DNA of 64,000 nt from an uncultured Roseibium sp. (lineage in GTDB: Bacteria; Pseudomonadota; Alphaproteobacteria; Rhizobiales; Stappiaceae), in NCBI RefSeq assembly GCF_947496995.1, contig NZ_CANMFD010000007.1, positions 62,001 through 126,000 of the forward strand, read 5' to 3'. A program made the translations under genes and the position numbers. Shown piece after piece: positions 16,577 through 26,373 of the stretch (its first letter is position 1; each line of letters begins with the position of its first letter). A model generated the notes under the pieces. The model was not told the origin of the DNA. It saw nothing but the letters and a program-made list of their open reading frames with translations, and searched no databases.

Positions 16577-17284
16577 ATGATCTATCTTCTGATCAGCGGA
16601 ATTCTGCTGGTGGTGCTTCTGGCGGCAGGCCAGGCCTTCGTCAACGCCAATCCGAAGGAGCTGGCGCGCAAGCTCCGGATCTATGGCGGCATCTTATTGA
16701 TCGCCATTGCGGCCGTCTTCGCATTCGGCGGACGGTTTGTCTTTGCAATACCGCTCTTCGGGCTCGGGCTGTCTGTTATGGGGCTTTCGGGCCTGCGCGG
16801 CCTCACGGGCGGGTACAATCCGACGAAGGCTTCCGGTCAGCAATCGCGGGTCCGCACCGCAATGCTTGAAATGGAGCTTGACCATGACACCGGTGTCATG
16901 ACCGGGACCGTGCTGGCCGGCGGCTTTCAGGGCCGCGGGCTGGACGATCTGAGCGAAGATGACTTACAGGCCTTCTGGCGCGAAACAGGCCAGGACGAAC
17001 AGAGCCAGAAGTTAGTCGAAGCCTATCTCGACCGCCGGCTTGCCGGTTGGCGTGAACACTTCCAGTCTGATGGAACAGATCGGCAGAGAAGCGCGGCGAG
17101 CGCGGGCCCCATGACAGATGAGGAGGCCTACCAGATCCTGGGGCTTTCTTCCGACGCCGGGGACGCGGAAATTCGAGCCGCGCACCGCCGGCTTATGAAG
17201 AGAGTTCACCCCGACCAGGGCGGCTCCGGTTTCCTCGCGGCGAAAATCAACGAGGCTAAAGACACGCTTCTCAGAAGACATTGA
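16577..17284 (+). CDS. Membrane-anchored DnaJ-domain protein
   Basis: A 235-residue protein. Residues 1-75 contain two or three hydrophobic helices ([54 protein letters not shown]). The C-terminal 60 residues are a J domain, with [36 protein letters not shown] carrying the HPD tripeptide that stimulates DnaK ATPase. This topology resembles Tim14/Pam18-like or DjlA-like J proteins that recruit DnaK to the membrane. The middle [19 protein letters not shown] segment is typical of the alphaproteobacterial form. It is convergent with the carboxypeptidase gene, only 17 bases apart. Confidence 0.9.
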   Translation: MIYLLISGILLVVLLAAGQAFVNANPKELARKLRIYGGILLIAIAAVFAFGGRFVFAIPLFGLGLSVMGLSGLRGLTGGYNPTKASGQQSRVRTAMLEMELDHDTGVMTGTVLAGGFQGRGLDDLSEDDLQAFWRETGQDEQSQKLVEAYLDRRLAGWREHFQSDGTDRQRSAASAGPMTDEEAYQILGLSSDAGDAEIRAAHRRLMKRVHPDQGGSGFLAAKINEAKDTLLRRH

Positions 17285-17301
17285 CGGCATCCGTTACGCA
17301 G

Positions 17302-18945
17302 TTACTGATAGATGGCGAAGCAGGCATATTTTGCAGATTTCAGGCTCTTGCAGGCATTCCAGGCTGCAGATTTCGTTTCAAAGCCCACGAAACGCGCCCG
17401 GTACAGGGTTTGCCCGTTGGCTTCGACAGGTTCGGTATAAGGTGACCGGCCACGCAGAGCGGCACCGGTCCTGGCCTTGGCGTTCTTGAGCATCGTGATG
17501 GCCTGACCTTCCGTTTCCGCAGCAGCAATCTGAACCTGCCAGCCCGGCTCGATGTCACGCGTATCGCTGGTGGCGACCGTCACGGAATCCTCTTCGGTCT
17601 CCGTGGCGTTTTCTGCCGCTTCGGCGATTTGCGCACTGATCGTTGCGACCGGAGTGGGATCGACCCGGATAGTCTCCACGTTGACGGTCTTGAACGGCTG
17701 CGCCGATGCGGAGGCAACCTGGAGGCTGCCGGTCCGGGCGGCCTTGTCGCGGGCAGCCTGGCGCAGGGCGGTTTCGGAAATTGAATTCGTGGTCAGAGGC
17801 GCGTCGGGACTTTCCGGCGGGATCGGCGGCAGGGAATTTGCAACGGCGAAGGACGAGTCGAGGCGCTGCTTGATCATTTTCGGCGGCAGAGGCACTGCAT
17901 CTCCGAAACCTGGCACGGTTGCCGGGGCCGGCATCGGCACGACGGAGGCTGTGGCGGGCGGATTGAATGCGAGCACCATGGGCGTGCCTGCGGCCGGGGC
18001 CGGTTCGCTTCCGGGCTTGGCGGCCGGGAGAGGCGGGTTTTCAAGCGCGGCGGCCACAAAGGTCGGTGCGATGTCACGGACAGCAATTGCAGGTGCCGTT
18101 TTCGGTCCGCGGCTGGCCTTGGACAGATAGTTGTTGATGAGCTTGGTCATCTGGGCGTTGCGGGACGCCCCGGTCTTTCCACCCATGACCACAGCGACAA
18201 TATGGCGGCCGTCGCGGTTGACGGAGGTGACAAGGTTGAATCCGGAGGCGCGAATATATCCGGTCTTGATTCCGTCCACGCCCTTCACCCGGCCCAGCAG
18301 CTTGTTGTGGTTGCCGTAGGTCCGGCCCTTGTATTTGTAGGCGCGGGTCTTGAAGTAGCCGTAGTAGCTGGGAAAGCGTTCCTGGATTGCACGGCCGAGC
18401 GTTGCCATGTCTCTTGCAGTGGTACGCTGGCCTGAATCCGGCAGCCCATGCGGATTTTTGAAGGTCGTCTTGCTCATGCCCAGTTGGCGCGCGGTGCGGG
18501 TCATGCGTTCGGCGAACGTGCGTTCCGAGCCGCCGATATTCTCGGCAATGACCGACGCGACGTCGTTGGCCGATTTCGTTACCAGCGCGAGGATCGCGTC
18601 TTTTACCTTGATGGTCTCACCGGGCTTCAGACCAAGTTTCGATGGTGGGCGCCCCGAGGCGTATTTCGAAACCTTGAGACGGGAATCCAGGGTCAGCCGT
18701 CCGGCCTCCAGCTCTTCGAAGACCACATAAAGGGTCATGATCTTGGTGAGCGAAGCCGGGTAGCGATAGGAGTCGGCAGATGAGGAGTAAAGCGTCTTGC
18801 CAGTCTTCGCGTCGACCACGATACCCGCATATTTCGGGTTGGCCAGAGCCGTTGCCGGGACGCTGAAGAGAAGGACGCCGAGGGTCAGGATTTTTGCCGC
18901 GCGGCCAATCGCCCGGGCATTTTGAAGAATACGCATACCAAACAC
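17302..18945 (-). CDS. D-alanyl-D-alanine carboxypeptidase (PBP5/6-type) with C-terminal SPOR domain
   Basis: A 547-residue secreted enzyme that trims the terminal D-Ala from peptidoglycan stem peptides. A signal peptide ends near residue 36. The peptidase S11 motifs are S65-L-T-K68, S125-A-N127 and K227-T-G229. A long proline/alanine-rich linker (about 290-460) leads to a SPOR domain (about 465-547, GWQVQIAAAET to KYACFAIYQ) that binds denuded septal glycan, suggesting action at the division site. The start is GTG at 18945, with an ATG at 18936 as alternative. The usual PBP5 C-terminal membrane helix is replaced by the SPOR module. Confidence 0.92.
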   Translation of the reverse strand: MFGMRILQNARAIGRAAKILTLGVLLFSVPATALANPKYAGIVVDAKTGKTLYSSSADSYRYPASLTKIMTLYVVFEELEAGRLTLDSRLKVSKYASGRPPSKLGLKPGETIKVKDAILALVTKSANDVASVIAENIGGSERTFAERMTRTARQLGMSKTTFKNPHGLPDSGQRTTARDMATLGRAIQERFPSYYGYFKTRAYKYKGRTYGNHNKLLGRVKGVDGIKTGYIRASGFNLVTSVNRDGRHIVAVVMGGKTGASRNAQMTKLINNYLSKASRGPKTAPAIAVRDIAPTFVAAALENPPLPAAKPGSEPAPAAGTPMVLAFNPPATASVVPMPAPATVPGFGDAVPLPPKMIKQRLDSSFAVANSLPPIPPESPDAPLTTNSISETALRQAARDKAARTGSLQVASASAQPFKTVNVETIRVDPTPVATISAQIAEAAENATETEEDSVTVATSDTRDIEPGWQVQIAAAETEGQAITMLKNAKARTGAALRGRSPYTEPVEANGQTLYRARFVGFETKSAAWNACKSLKSAKYACFAIYQ

Positions 18946-19556
18946 AGTTACTATCCCATTCAGGGTCAGGTGGTTCGTGTCTGGAGCGGGCCGGGTCGGA
19001 TCTCAACCCCCTAGCGATTCAAACCGGCTGCTCCAATGTTCCACGGACATTTGAGGGAAACACGGTTACGAATGTGTAAATAGTCAGCATAAAAAGCACA
19101 TTAAAAAATAGTTTTTCGACAGGGTTAATCTTTCGTTAAAATGCATCTCAAGTTTAAAAACATATCAACCTAAGTATTTTTGGGAATTTTTTCTTTGTAA
19201 CTCAATAGGATTGGTTGAATCTATGTGTTTATTTCAAGAGAATTTTATGTAAGTCGATGTTTGCGGAAATTGTTTTAGTATTAGAGCTGTGCTGCACAAA
19301 GACGGCGGCATTTCCTTTGTCTGGGGGCGAAGCCGAGAATGCACGCCTTTTGCTGCTCGGGAGCCAGAACACGAAACATCATTCATGTCTGTATTTACCC
19401 GTAGGGGTTGTTGTTGCACTGCAAAATCACCTTGACAGTAATTGTGCAGTGCATTATCAAAAAACACTGCAGGTAACGCGATACGCGCACCGCGGAGGTC
19501 TCTGGGCCATTGGCTGCCTCCGAACCCGGTTCGCTGAAAACTAAGGGCAAGGTATA
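18946..19556. other. AT-rich intergenic region with phasin promoter
   Basis: A 611-base gap. The first 300 bases are unusually AT-rich and hold no credible gene; the frame at 19215-19544 has no family likeness and covers the phasin promoter. The 3' third carries PhaR-like sites and a sigma-70-type promoter. Confidence 0.6.
19415..19460 (+). promoter_or_regulatory. Phasin promoter with two PhaR-like operators
   Basis: TGCACTGCA (19415-19423) and TGCAGTGCA (19445-19453) fit the TGC-N3-GCA pattern described for PhaR, the phasin repressor of alphaproteobacteria. Their centres are 30 bases apart. Between them lies TTGACA (19432-19437), and a TATCAA -10 (19455-19460) follows after 17 bases. The second site fills the spacer, an ideal place for repression. 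Confidence 0.65.
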
Positions 19557-19886
19557 ATGAGCAACTTTGAAGAAATGCAGAAACTGAGCAAAGAGAATAT
19601 GGACCTGGCCATGGAAACCTTCGGTTCCATGAACAAGGGCTTTCAGGCGATCGCCGCCGAGGTTGTCGACTACCAGAAGAAGTCCTTCGAAGACGGTTCC
19701 GCAGCGGTTGAAAAGCTGGTTGCCTCCAAGTCTCTCGACAAGGCGTTCGAAGCTCAGGCTGACTACTTCAAGACCGCATATGAAGGTTTTGTCGGCGAGA
19801 TGACAAAGATCGGCGAAATGATGACCGACCTTTCCAAGGATGCCTACAAGCCCTACGAAGGCGTGCTGGGTAAAATGGCGAAATAA
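19557..19886 (+). CDS. Phasin family protein
   Basis: A 109-residue, almost entirely helical and amphipathic protein (MSNFEEMQKLSKENMDLAMETFGSM..., KSLDKAFEAQADYFKTAYEGFVGEMTKIGEMM), matching the Phasin_2 family that coats polyhydroxyalkanoate granules. The length is normal. An AAGGGCAAGG-type site precedes the ATG. It is a single-gene transcript between a promoter with PhaR-like operators and a strong terminator. This implies that the organism makes PHA. Confidence 0.92.
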   Translation: MSNFEEMQKLSKENMDLAMETFGSMNKGFQAIAAEVVDYQKKSFEDGSAAVEKLVASKSLDKAFEAQADYFKTAYEGFVGEMTKIGEMMTDLSKDAYKPYEGVLGKMAK

Positions 19887-19925
19887 CTGCCGTTTACATC
19901 CGCCGCTTGAAGGCGAATTGACTGA

Positions 19926-19953
19926 AACCCGGCTTCTTGAGCCGGGTTTTTTC
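19926..19953 (+). terminator. Rho-independent terminator after phasin
   Basis: An eight-base-pair stem AACCCGGC/GCCGGGTT (19926-19933 with 19941-19948), a seven-base loop and a run of six T. It lies 40 bases after the phasin stop. Confidence 0.88.
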
Positions 19954-20251
19954 GTATATGCACAGTTTTACCCTGCGGTGGTTTGTCCGGGTCGCCATGA
20001 CCGGACGCATGCGGAAATGCCTTTCTCTCCCATCTTTTAATTTCTTTCCGGACACCTACATTCAGGTCCAACGAATGGGCGCACCCTCCAAATGCGCCGT
20101 ATTCCGGAATGTTGATGAAATCGACCATTGCGCGAGCGCGACTTGCGCGGCAGGATTAACATCACGAAAATGCCGACCGGCGGCGCGGGGTGCGTTGTGG
20201 GACCAAACTGTGGACCGGCCGGTCATGGCTGAGCCGGAGCAGGGAATGGTG

Positions 20252-20617
20252 ATGGCCGGAGTTATAGAGGCGGTAGAAGCGGCAATGTCGGCGGGTTCAG
20301 ATTATGACAATGACGGTGGAGACGCCGGAACGGTTGTTATCCCCCGCACCAAAACAGTTACCAAGCGGCCCAATCTCTATCGTGTGCTGCTGTTAAATGA
20401 TGACTATACTCCCATGGAGTTCGTCATTCACGTCGTGGAGAGTTTCTTTCAGAAGAACAGGGAAGAGGCGACCCGCATCATGCTGCATGTTCACCATCAC
20501 GGCGTAGGAGAATGCGGAATATTCTCCTACGAAGTCGCGGAGACGAAAGTGACCCAGGTGATGGACTTCGCGCGTAAGCATCAGCATCCTTTGCAATGCG
20601 TCATGGAAAAAAAGTGA
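20252..20617 (+). CDS. clpS: ATP-dependent Clp protease adaptor ClpS
   Basis: A small adaptor that binds ClpA and delivers N-end-rule substrates. The core is canonical: [25 protein letters not shown], then [30 protein letters not shown], and [13 protein letters not shown]. The [10 protein letters not shown] loop and HHHG form the N-degron pocket. The ATG at 20252 has AGGGA six bases upstream, giving 121 residues; ATG 20285 (110 residues) is a possible alternative. The upstream open frame to 19937 is too long for the family and crosses the phasin terminator. clpA starts 12 bases downstream. Confidence 0.93.
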   Translation: MAGVIEAVEAAMSAGSDYDNDGGDAGTVVIPRTKTVTKRPNLYRVLLLNDDYTPMEFVIHVVESFFQKNREEATRIMLHVHHHGVGECGIFSYEVAETKVTQVMDFARKHQHPLQCVMEKK

Positions 20618-20629
20618 GGACAAACGCAA

Positions 20630-23071
20630 GTGCCTTCTTTCTCACGCAGTCTTGAAAAAGCCCTGCATCAGGCGCTGGCTTTCGCCAATGAGCGCCAGCA
20701 GGAATACGCGACGCTTGAACATCTTCTTCTGGCATTGCTGGACGATCAGGACGCCGCCGCTGTCATGCGCGCGTGCAATGTCGACCTGGATACGATCCGC
20801 CGGAATCTCGTTGAATATGTCGAGACCGAGCTGGACAACCTTGTCACCGACAGCGACGAGGATTCCAAACCCACGGCCGGGTTCCAGCGTGTCATTCAGC
20901 GCGCAGTGATCCACGTCCAGTCTTCCGGACGCGAAGAGGTGACCGGGGCGAATGTGCTTGTGGCAATCTTTGCCGAACGCGAGAGCCATGCCGCCTATTT
21001 CCTGCAGGACCAGGACATGACCCGCTACGACGCGGTCAATTACATTTCTCACGGGATCGCCAAGCGCCCCGGCATGTCCGAGGCACGCCCGGTGGACGGG
21101 GCGGACGAGGAAGATGTGCTGCCCGGTGCCGAATCGGAGAAAAAGGCCAACCAGAAAACCGATGCGCTGGAAGCCTATTGCGTCAATCTCAACGAGAAGG
21201 CGATCAATGGCAAGATCGACCCGCTGATCGGCCGCGACCGCGAGATCCAGCGCACGATCCAGATCCTGTGCCGCCGCTCGAAGAACAACCCGCTTTTCGT
21301 GGGTGATCCCGGCGTCGGCAAGACAGCCATCGCCGAAGGACTTGCGCATCGTATCGTCAACGGCGACGTGCCGGAGGTCCTGAAGGACGCGACCATCTTC
21401 TCGCTCGATATGGGCTCGCTGCTGGCCGGCACCCGCTATCGTGGCGATTTCGAGGAACGCCTGAAACAGGTGGTCAAGGAAATCGAGGACTATCCCGGCG
21501 CGGTGATGTTCATTGACGAGATCCACACCGTGATCGGTGCGGGCGCGACGTCAGGTGGGGCAATGGACGCCTCCAATCTGCTGAAGCCGGCGTTGGCATC
21601 GGGTGCGATCCGCTGCATCGGCTCGACGACCTACAAGGAATACAGGCAGTTCTTCGAAAAGGACCGGGCGCTTGTCCGTCGCTTCCAGAAGATCGACGTC
21701 AATGAGCCGTCGATTCCGGATGCGATCGATATCCTGAAAGGCCTGAAGCCCTATTTCGAGGACTTCCACAAGGTCCGCTACACCAACGACGCCATCAAGA
21801 CGGCAGTCGAACTGTCGGCGAAATACATTTCCGACCGGAAGCTGCCGGACAAGGCGATCGACGTGCTTGACGAAACCGGTGCCTCGCAGATGCTGGTGCC
21901 CGAAGCCCGGCGTCGCAAGACCATAGGTGTGAAGGAAATCGAGAACACCATCGCCACCATGGCGCGGATCCCGCCGAAGTCCGTTTCCAAGGACGACGCG
22001 GAAGTTCTGGAAAATCTCGGAAAGGACCTGAAGCGTGTGGTCTACGGCCAGGATGCCGCCATCGGCACGCTGGCGTCGGCGATCAAACTCGCCCGTGCGG
22101 GCCTGCGCGAACCGGACAAGCCGATCGGCAGCTATCTGTTCTCAGGCCCGACCGGCGTCGGCAAGACGGAAGTTGCTCGCCAGCTTGCCCTGTCGCTCGG
22201 GGTGGAACTGATCCGCTTCGACATGTCGGAGTATATGGAACGACACACGGTGTCCCGCCTGATTGGCGCGCCTCCGGGCTATGTCGGCTTCGACCAGGGA
22301 GGACTGCTGACCGACGGTATCGATCAGCATCCGCATTGCGTGCTGCTGCTCGACGAGATCGAAAAGGCCCATCCGGATCTGTTCAACATCCTGTTGCAGG
22401 TGATGGATCACGGCAAGCTGACCGACCACAACGGCAAGCAGGTCGATTTCCGCAATGTCATCCTGATCATGACGACCAATGCGGGCGCGGCGGACATGGA
22501 GAAGATGCCGGTCGGCTTTAACCGCGTGAAGCGGGAAGGCGACGACACGGAAGCCATCAACAAGCTGTTCACGCCCGAATTCCGCAACCGTCTCGACGCG
22601 ATCATTCCGTTCGGCAATCTGCCGATGGAAGTGGTTTACAAGGTCGTCGAGAAGTTCGTCATGCAGCTCGAAGTTCAGCTCGCAGATCGCGGTGTGACCT
22701 TCGAACTGACGGAAGACTCGATCAAATGGCTGGCCGACAAGGGGTATGACAACCAGATGGGGGCCCGCCCGCTTGGCCGGGTCATCCAGGAACATATCAA
22801 GCGGCCGCTTGCGGACGAGGTTCTGTTCGGCAAGCTGAAAAAGGGCGGCATGGTCAAGGTGTCCGTTTCCGAGGACAGCAAGGGCCTGTTGCTGGAAAGC
22901 ATCGAGGAGCGGGCGACACCGCCGAAACCCAAGGCGAGCGCCAAACCGAAGCCGAAGCGCAAGCGCAAGCCCGCGGCAAAGTCCGTCGCCGCCAAGGACA
23001 CAAAGCCACCCGCCGGAAAAGGCGGCTCCGCGAAGAAGAGCATGGTTCCCAAGGTTCCGCTGGCCGATTAA
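20630..23071 (+). CDS. clpA: ATP-dependent Clp protease ATP-binding subunit ClpA
   Basis: An 813-residue double AAA+ unfoldase that feeds ClpP. The N-domain ([31 protein letters not shown]) docks ClpS. D1 has Walker A GDPGVGKT and FIDEIHT. D2 has [20 protein letters not shown] and the arginine-finger region FRNRLDAI. The start is GTG at 20630 after GAGGA. E. coli ClpA is 758 residues; the extra 54 or so at the C-terminus are a lysine/proline-rich tail ([16 protein letters not shown] and on) not expected in the family. Operon with clpS; ends in a bidirectional terminator. Confidence 0.96.
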   Translation: MPSFSRSLEKALHQALAFANERQQEYATLEHLLLALLDDQDAAAVMRACNVDLDTIRRNLVEYVETELDNLVTDSDEDSKPTAGFQRVIQRAVIHVQSSGREEVTGANVLVAIFAERESHAAYFLQDQDMTRYDAVNYISHGIAKRPGMSEARPVDGADEEDVLPGAESEKKANQKTDALEAYCVNLNEKAINGKIDPLIGRDREIQRTIQILCRRSKNNPLFVGDPGVGKTAIAEGLAHRIVNGDVPEVLKDATIFSLDMGSLLAGTRYRGDFEERLKQVVKEIEDYPGAVMFIDEIHTVIGAGATSGGAMDASNLLKPALASGAIRCIGSTTYKEYRQFFEKDRALVRRFQKIDVNEPSIPDAIDILKGLKPYFEDFHKVRYTNDAIKTAVELSAKYISDRKLPDKAIDVLDETGASQMLVPEARRRKTIGVKEIENTIATMARIPPKSVSKDDAEVLENLGKDLKRVVYGQDAAIGTLASAIKLARAGLREPDKPIGSYLFSGPTGVGKTEVARQLALSLGVELIRFDMSEYMERHTVSRLIGAPPGYVGFDQGGLLTDGIDQHPHCVLLLDEIEKAHPDLFNILLQVMDHGKLTDHNGKQVDFRNVILIMTTNAGAADMEKMPVGFNRVKREGDDTEAINKLFTPEFRNRLDAIIPFGNLPMEVVYKVVEKFVMQLEVQLADRGVTFELTEDSIKWLADKGYDNQMGARPLGRVIQEHIKRPLADEVLFGKLKKGGMVKVSVSEDSKGLLLESIEERATPPKPKASAKPKPKRKRKPAAKSVAAKDTKPPAGKGGSAKKSMVPKVPLAD

Positions 23072-23087
23072 AGCGCTGCATCACATC

Positions 23088-23118
23088 AAAAAGCCCCGGA
23101 AATTCCGGGGCTTTTTTC
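23088..23118. terminator. Bidirectional terminator between clpA and the patatin-like gene
   Basis: A stem AAAAAGCCCCGG (23088-23099) pairs with CCGGGGCTTTTT (23105-23116) around a five-base loop. A-run on one side and T-run on the other serve both convergent genes. Confidence 0.9.
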
Positions 23119-23184
23119 GTTTTTCGGCGTAAATCTGTCCTTTTCGCAGGTCTCGCCGGGCAATCGACAGGCCCGGAAAGATGT

Positions 23185-24600
23185 TCAGACCGACGCTCGC
23201 TCCGGTTCCCTTGCGAGTGTCTTTCCCATGCTGCTTTCCAGTCGCTCCTTGTGGTTGGCGACAAAGCTTTTGCCGGTCTCGTAGCCGATGTCGAAAAGCA
23301 TCGACATGTTGGAATGGCTCCAGTCGAGGACTTTCGGCCAATGCTCTTCCGGAATGTGCCGGCGGAAGGGCATTCTGAGCAGTTCCGAGCGGCTGCTGTG
23401 GGTTTTCTTGCAAATGGATTTGCCGCCCAGCGCCTTTTCCCGCTTTTTCAGGAATGCCTCGCGCTTCAGCACGAAGGCGCGATAATCGGTCAGCGCCAGC
23501 CCCACGAATTTGGCCAGCTCGGGATCCGGGTTCTGATCGAGATAGGCCTGGGCGCGATCGTCGAACGCCGCCAGGTCCACATCCGCGCTGCCGAGCAGGT
23601 CGACCAGCTCGTAAAGCTCCTGGTCATTGCGCGCCTGCTTGCGCTGCTTTTGAAAGGCTCTGGGGTCGCTCTCGGCAAGATCCATGATGCCGTCCAACTG
23701 CTTCAGGAAGCGCTCCCTTGCATGCAGGTCCCGCTTTGATTTGAAGGAGGTGACGCTGTTTTCGGCTAGCCTGGTGAGAGGGGCAATGATCGACTGGACC
23801 CAGGCGTCGGTCAGGTCGCGCGGCTCGTCAATCAGCCTGCGGTGGCCGAGTATGTCGAAGAAGATGATGGTATCGATGTCGTGTTCGACCATGACATCAT
23901 CTGGATCGAGCTTGAGGGGATCGAAGGCGGAGCCCTCCAGATAAGTCTTTTCCTCGCCGGTTTTCGGATCTTTGAGTTTGTAAGGCTCATAGATGAAGGG
24001 CATCGCGAGTGCGGCTTTGCAGTGGTCGATGGTGATGTCTTCCCGGTTGAACGTGACCTCGTCCCTGTCCTCGACGCTGTAGGCGCCAAGACGGAAGCGG
24101 GTTTCACCAAGATTTTTCACCAGATCGTCGAAATCGACCATTGCCTCGATCCAGGACGGCGCCTGGCAAAGCCCCTTGCTCTTCGTGCTCAGATTGGATG
24201 GCATCATCGTCGCGGTGACCAGAGCCAGCCAGTCTCCCATCAGGCGCTGGTCCCGCCTTTCCCTGGGAAAGGCGGACAGGAAGCTATTGAAGGCCGGGGC
24301 CATGGCCTCGGCAATCGGGCCGGGTTTCTGGAAGATTTTGAAGTTGACCGGCATGAAATGATAAATCAGGTCGTCGATGCCCATGAGGCGGGTAGCTTTC
24401 AACGCTTCTCGCCGTGTAGCCGCAAGGTCGTCTTCGGGAGCGGCCTTTTGTGGCGAGGCATAAAGCAGCCCGGCGAGCATGCCGGCCCCGGTGGTGGAAA
24501 TCACCTTGAACTGGAGACCTGCTTCATCCAGCGCCAGCAATGCACCGCTCATCAGCGGCAAATTCGGGGCTCCGCCGCCCAAAACCAGTCCGATCGGCAT
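23185..24600 (-). CDS. Patatin-like phospholipase family protein, probably without the nucleophile serine
   Basis: A 471-residue protein whose N-terminus has the patatin layout: the GGGAPN oxyanion-type loop at 8-13, then a strand and elbow, and a later L-E-G-S strand at 221-224. In active patatins the elbow is G-x-S-x-G and the dyad partner is D-G-(G/A). Here the elbow reads T36-T-G-A-G40 with glycine in the serine position, and the aspartate is E222. The rest (about 230-471) is helical and charged. The fold call is good; lipase activity is doubtful. Convergent with clpA, divergent from the SDR gene. Confidence 0.75.
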   Translation of the reverse strand: MPIGLVLGGGAPNLPLMSGALLALDEAGLQFKVISTTGAGMLAGLLYASPQKAAPEDDLAATRREALKATRLMGIDDLIYHFMPVNFKIFQKPGPIAEAMAPAFNSFLSAFPRERRDQRLMGDWLALVTATMMPSNLSTKSKGLCQAPSWIEAMVDFDDLVKNLGETRFRLGAYSVEDRDEVTFNREDITIDHCKAALAMPFIYEPYKLKDPKTGEEKTYLEGSAFDPLKLDPDDVMVEHDIDTIIFFDILGHRRLIDEPRDLTDAWVQSIIAPLTRLAENSVTSFKSKRDLHARERFLKQLDGIMDLAESDPRAFQKQRKQARNDQELYELVDLLGSADVDLAAFDDRAQAYLDQNPDPELAKFVGLALTDYRAFVLKREAFLKKREKALGGKSICKKTHSSRSELLRMPFRRHIPEEHWPKVLDWSHSNMSMLFDIGYETGKSFVANHKERLESSMGKTLAREPERASV

Positions 24601-24815
24601 GTCGCTTTCCTTTGAAAAACAATAAAAATCAATCAGTGGTATATACTACCCCAATTCACGCCTCTTGAAACGGGGCATAGGAGTGCCGAACCGGTAAAAC
24701 GGTACAGCGCCCCAGCTCTACCCATTCAGATCCCTGATCGATTCCATTCCTTCAAATCATTTGCGGATTGCTTTTGGCGTCCCTAACTTTTGTGCAGAGA
24801 TGCAGGAGACAGTTG

Positions 24816-25520
24816 ATGACCGAGACAAGAGTTGCAGTGATCACGGCAGGCGGATCCGGGATGGGGGCGGATGCCGCCAGACGATTGGCGGCAGATGGAT
24901 TCAAGGTCGCGATCCTGTCGTCCTCCGGCAAGGGGGAGGCGCTGGCGAAGGAGTTGGGCGGGATCGGTTTCACGGGATCCAACCTTGTTGCCGACGACTT
25001 GAATGAATTTATCAACAAGTCACTGGAAGCTTATGGAAAGATAGATGTTCTGGTGAACTCCGCAGGCCATGGGCCCAAAGGGGACATTCTGGAAATAAGC
25101 GATGACGACTGGCACCTGGGCATGGACGTCTACCTGATGAATGTCATTCGCCCGAGCCGGCTTGTCGCGCCGGTGATGGCGCAGCAGGGCGGCGGCACCA
25201 TCATCAACATTTCGACTTTCGCCGCTTTCGAGCCTGATCCGCTGTTTCCGACCTCCGGAGTGTTCCGGGCGGGGCTTGCCGCTTTCACCAAGCTGTTTTC
25301 CGACAAGTTCGCGGCGCAGAACATACGCATGAACAATGTCCTGCCGGGGTTCATCGACAGTCTGCCGGAAACGGCTGACCGCAAGGCCCGTATTCCCATG
25401 GGCCGGTATGGCCATTCCGACGAGGTTTCCAGCCTGATCTCCTATCTTGCCAGCGAGCAGGCAGCCTATATCACCGGACAGAATATCCGGATCGACGGAG
25501 GCCTGACCCGATCGGTCTGA
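24816..25520 (+). CDS. SDR family oxidoreductase with atypical catalytic residues
   Basis: A 234-residue classical-size SDR: ITAGGSGMG cofactor loop, DVLVNSAGHG (the NNAG position), INISTF with S133, and YITGQNIRIDGGLTRS at the C-terminus. The catalytic Y-x3-K pair is missing: the segment reads PTSGVFRAGL, putting S147 and R151 at those positions. This occurs in some FabG-like SDR subgroups and may mean a non-standard reaction. The ATG at 24816 has AGGAGA upstream and starts directly at the first strand; the longer frame from 24768 is rejected. Confidence 0.85.
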   Translation: MTETRVAVITAGGSGMGADAARRLAADGFKVAILSSSGKGEALAKELGGIGFTGSNLVADDLNEFINKSLEAYGKIDVLVNSAGHGPKGDILEISDDDWHLGMDVYLMNVIRPSRLVAPVMAQQGGGTIINISTFAAFEPDPLFPTSGVFRAGLAAFTKLFSDKFAAQNIRMNNVLPGFIDSLPETADRKARIPMGRYGHSDEVSSLISYLASEQAAYITGQNIRIDGGLTRSV

Positions 25521-25569
25521 TACCGGCGGCCTTTCCACTGGTCGGGCTGGACAGCTTTGCGTGAAAAAG

Positions 25570-25584
25570 GTAAGGCATCCTTAC
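25570..25584. promoter_or_regulatory. Palindrome upstream of azlC
   Basis: GTAAGGCATCCTTAC is a perfect 6-3-6 inverted repeat 28 bases before the chosen azlC start, followed by another CCTTAC half. AzlCD-type exporters are often under Lrp/AsnC-type control, so it may be such an operator. Confidence 0.35.
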
Positions 25585-25611
25585 TATCTACCTTACGTCG
25601 AGTCCTGTGAA

Positions 25612-26373
25612 ATGACTGTCCCTGAAAGGCCCGAGCGGCCGGAATTGCTGACGGACACGCCGGTTCCCGGCCGGATCTGGATGTTGCGCGGAGCGCGTGC
25701 CGCCATCTCCATTCCGGCTCTTATTCTCACTGCGGCGTTTGTCGGCTACGCCGGTCTTGCGCGCGAGACCGGGCTTACTCTGGCCGAAACGCTGGCCATG
25801 ACCGGCCTTGTGTGGGCGCTGCCGTCGGTCGTGGTCCTGACCGGGGCGCTGTCTTCCGGTATGGGGCTGCTTCCGGCCGGAATTGCCGTGGCGCTGGCCT
25901 CTGTACGGCTGATGCCGATGACCATGGCGCTGATGCCGCTCATCAAGGTGCCGGGCAAGACCCGAAACTGGCAGCTCCTCATTGCCTCCCATTTTGTCGC
26001 GGTAACGGCCTGGGTCTATGCGATGAAACACTTGCCGGACCTGCCGAAAGAAGGGCGCCTGCCGTTTTTTGTCGGCTTCGGCGGCTCGGTGTCCAGTTTC
26101 GTCTTCTGCATGACCGCGATTGCCTATCTGCTTGTCGAACGCCTGCCGGACATCGTGGCGGGAGCGCTCTTCCTGCTGACGCCGGTCTATTTCCTGTGTT
26201 CGCTGTGGGGGGCTTCCCGGCTGAATGCCGACAGGGTCGCCATGATCGCCGGGTTGGCCCTGGGGCCGCTGTTCTTCATCTATTTTCCCGGTCTTGACCT
26301 TCTCTGGACAGGCCTTGTCGGCGGCACCCTGGCCTATGTCGGCACGCGGCTTTACCGCAGGGGGCTGACATGA
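25612..26373 (+). CDS. azlC: AzlC family branched-chain amino acid exporter, large subunit
   Basis: About 253 residues with six to seven membrane segments, matching AzlC/YgaZ (LAMTGLVWALPSVVVLTGALSSGMGLLPAGIAVALASVRLMPMTMALMPLIK). AzlC with AzlD exports branched-chain amino acids and analogues across the inner membrane. The ATG at 25612 is preferred because a GTG at 25561 would place a palindromic regulatory site inside the gene; neither has a strong ribosome site. Overlaps azlD by four bases (ATGA), so translation is coupled. Confidence 0.88.
   Translation: MTVPERPERPELLTDTPVPGRIWMLRGARAAISIPALILTAAFVGYAGLARETGLTLAETLAMTGLVWALPSVVVLTGALSSGMGLLPAGIAVALASVRLMPMTMALMPLIKVPGKTRNWQLLIASHFVAVTAWVYAMKHLPDLPKEGRLPFFVGFGGSVSSFVFCMTAIAYLLVERLPDIVAGALFLLTPVYFLCSLWGASRLNADRVAMIAGLALGPLFFIYFPGLDLLWTGLVGGTLAYVGTRLYRRGLT

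Noticed and set aside
19215..19544. 109-codon frame upstream of phasin
   Set aside because: Covers the phasin promoter and operators and has no family likeness.
24650..24760. Possible structured RNA or riboswitch before the SDR gene
   Set aside because: A GGGGC...GCCCC pairing around an AACCGGTAAAACGGT loop can be drawn, but it matches no riboswitch class I know.
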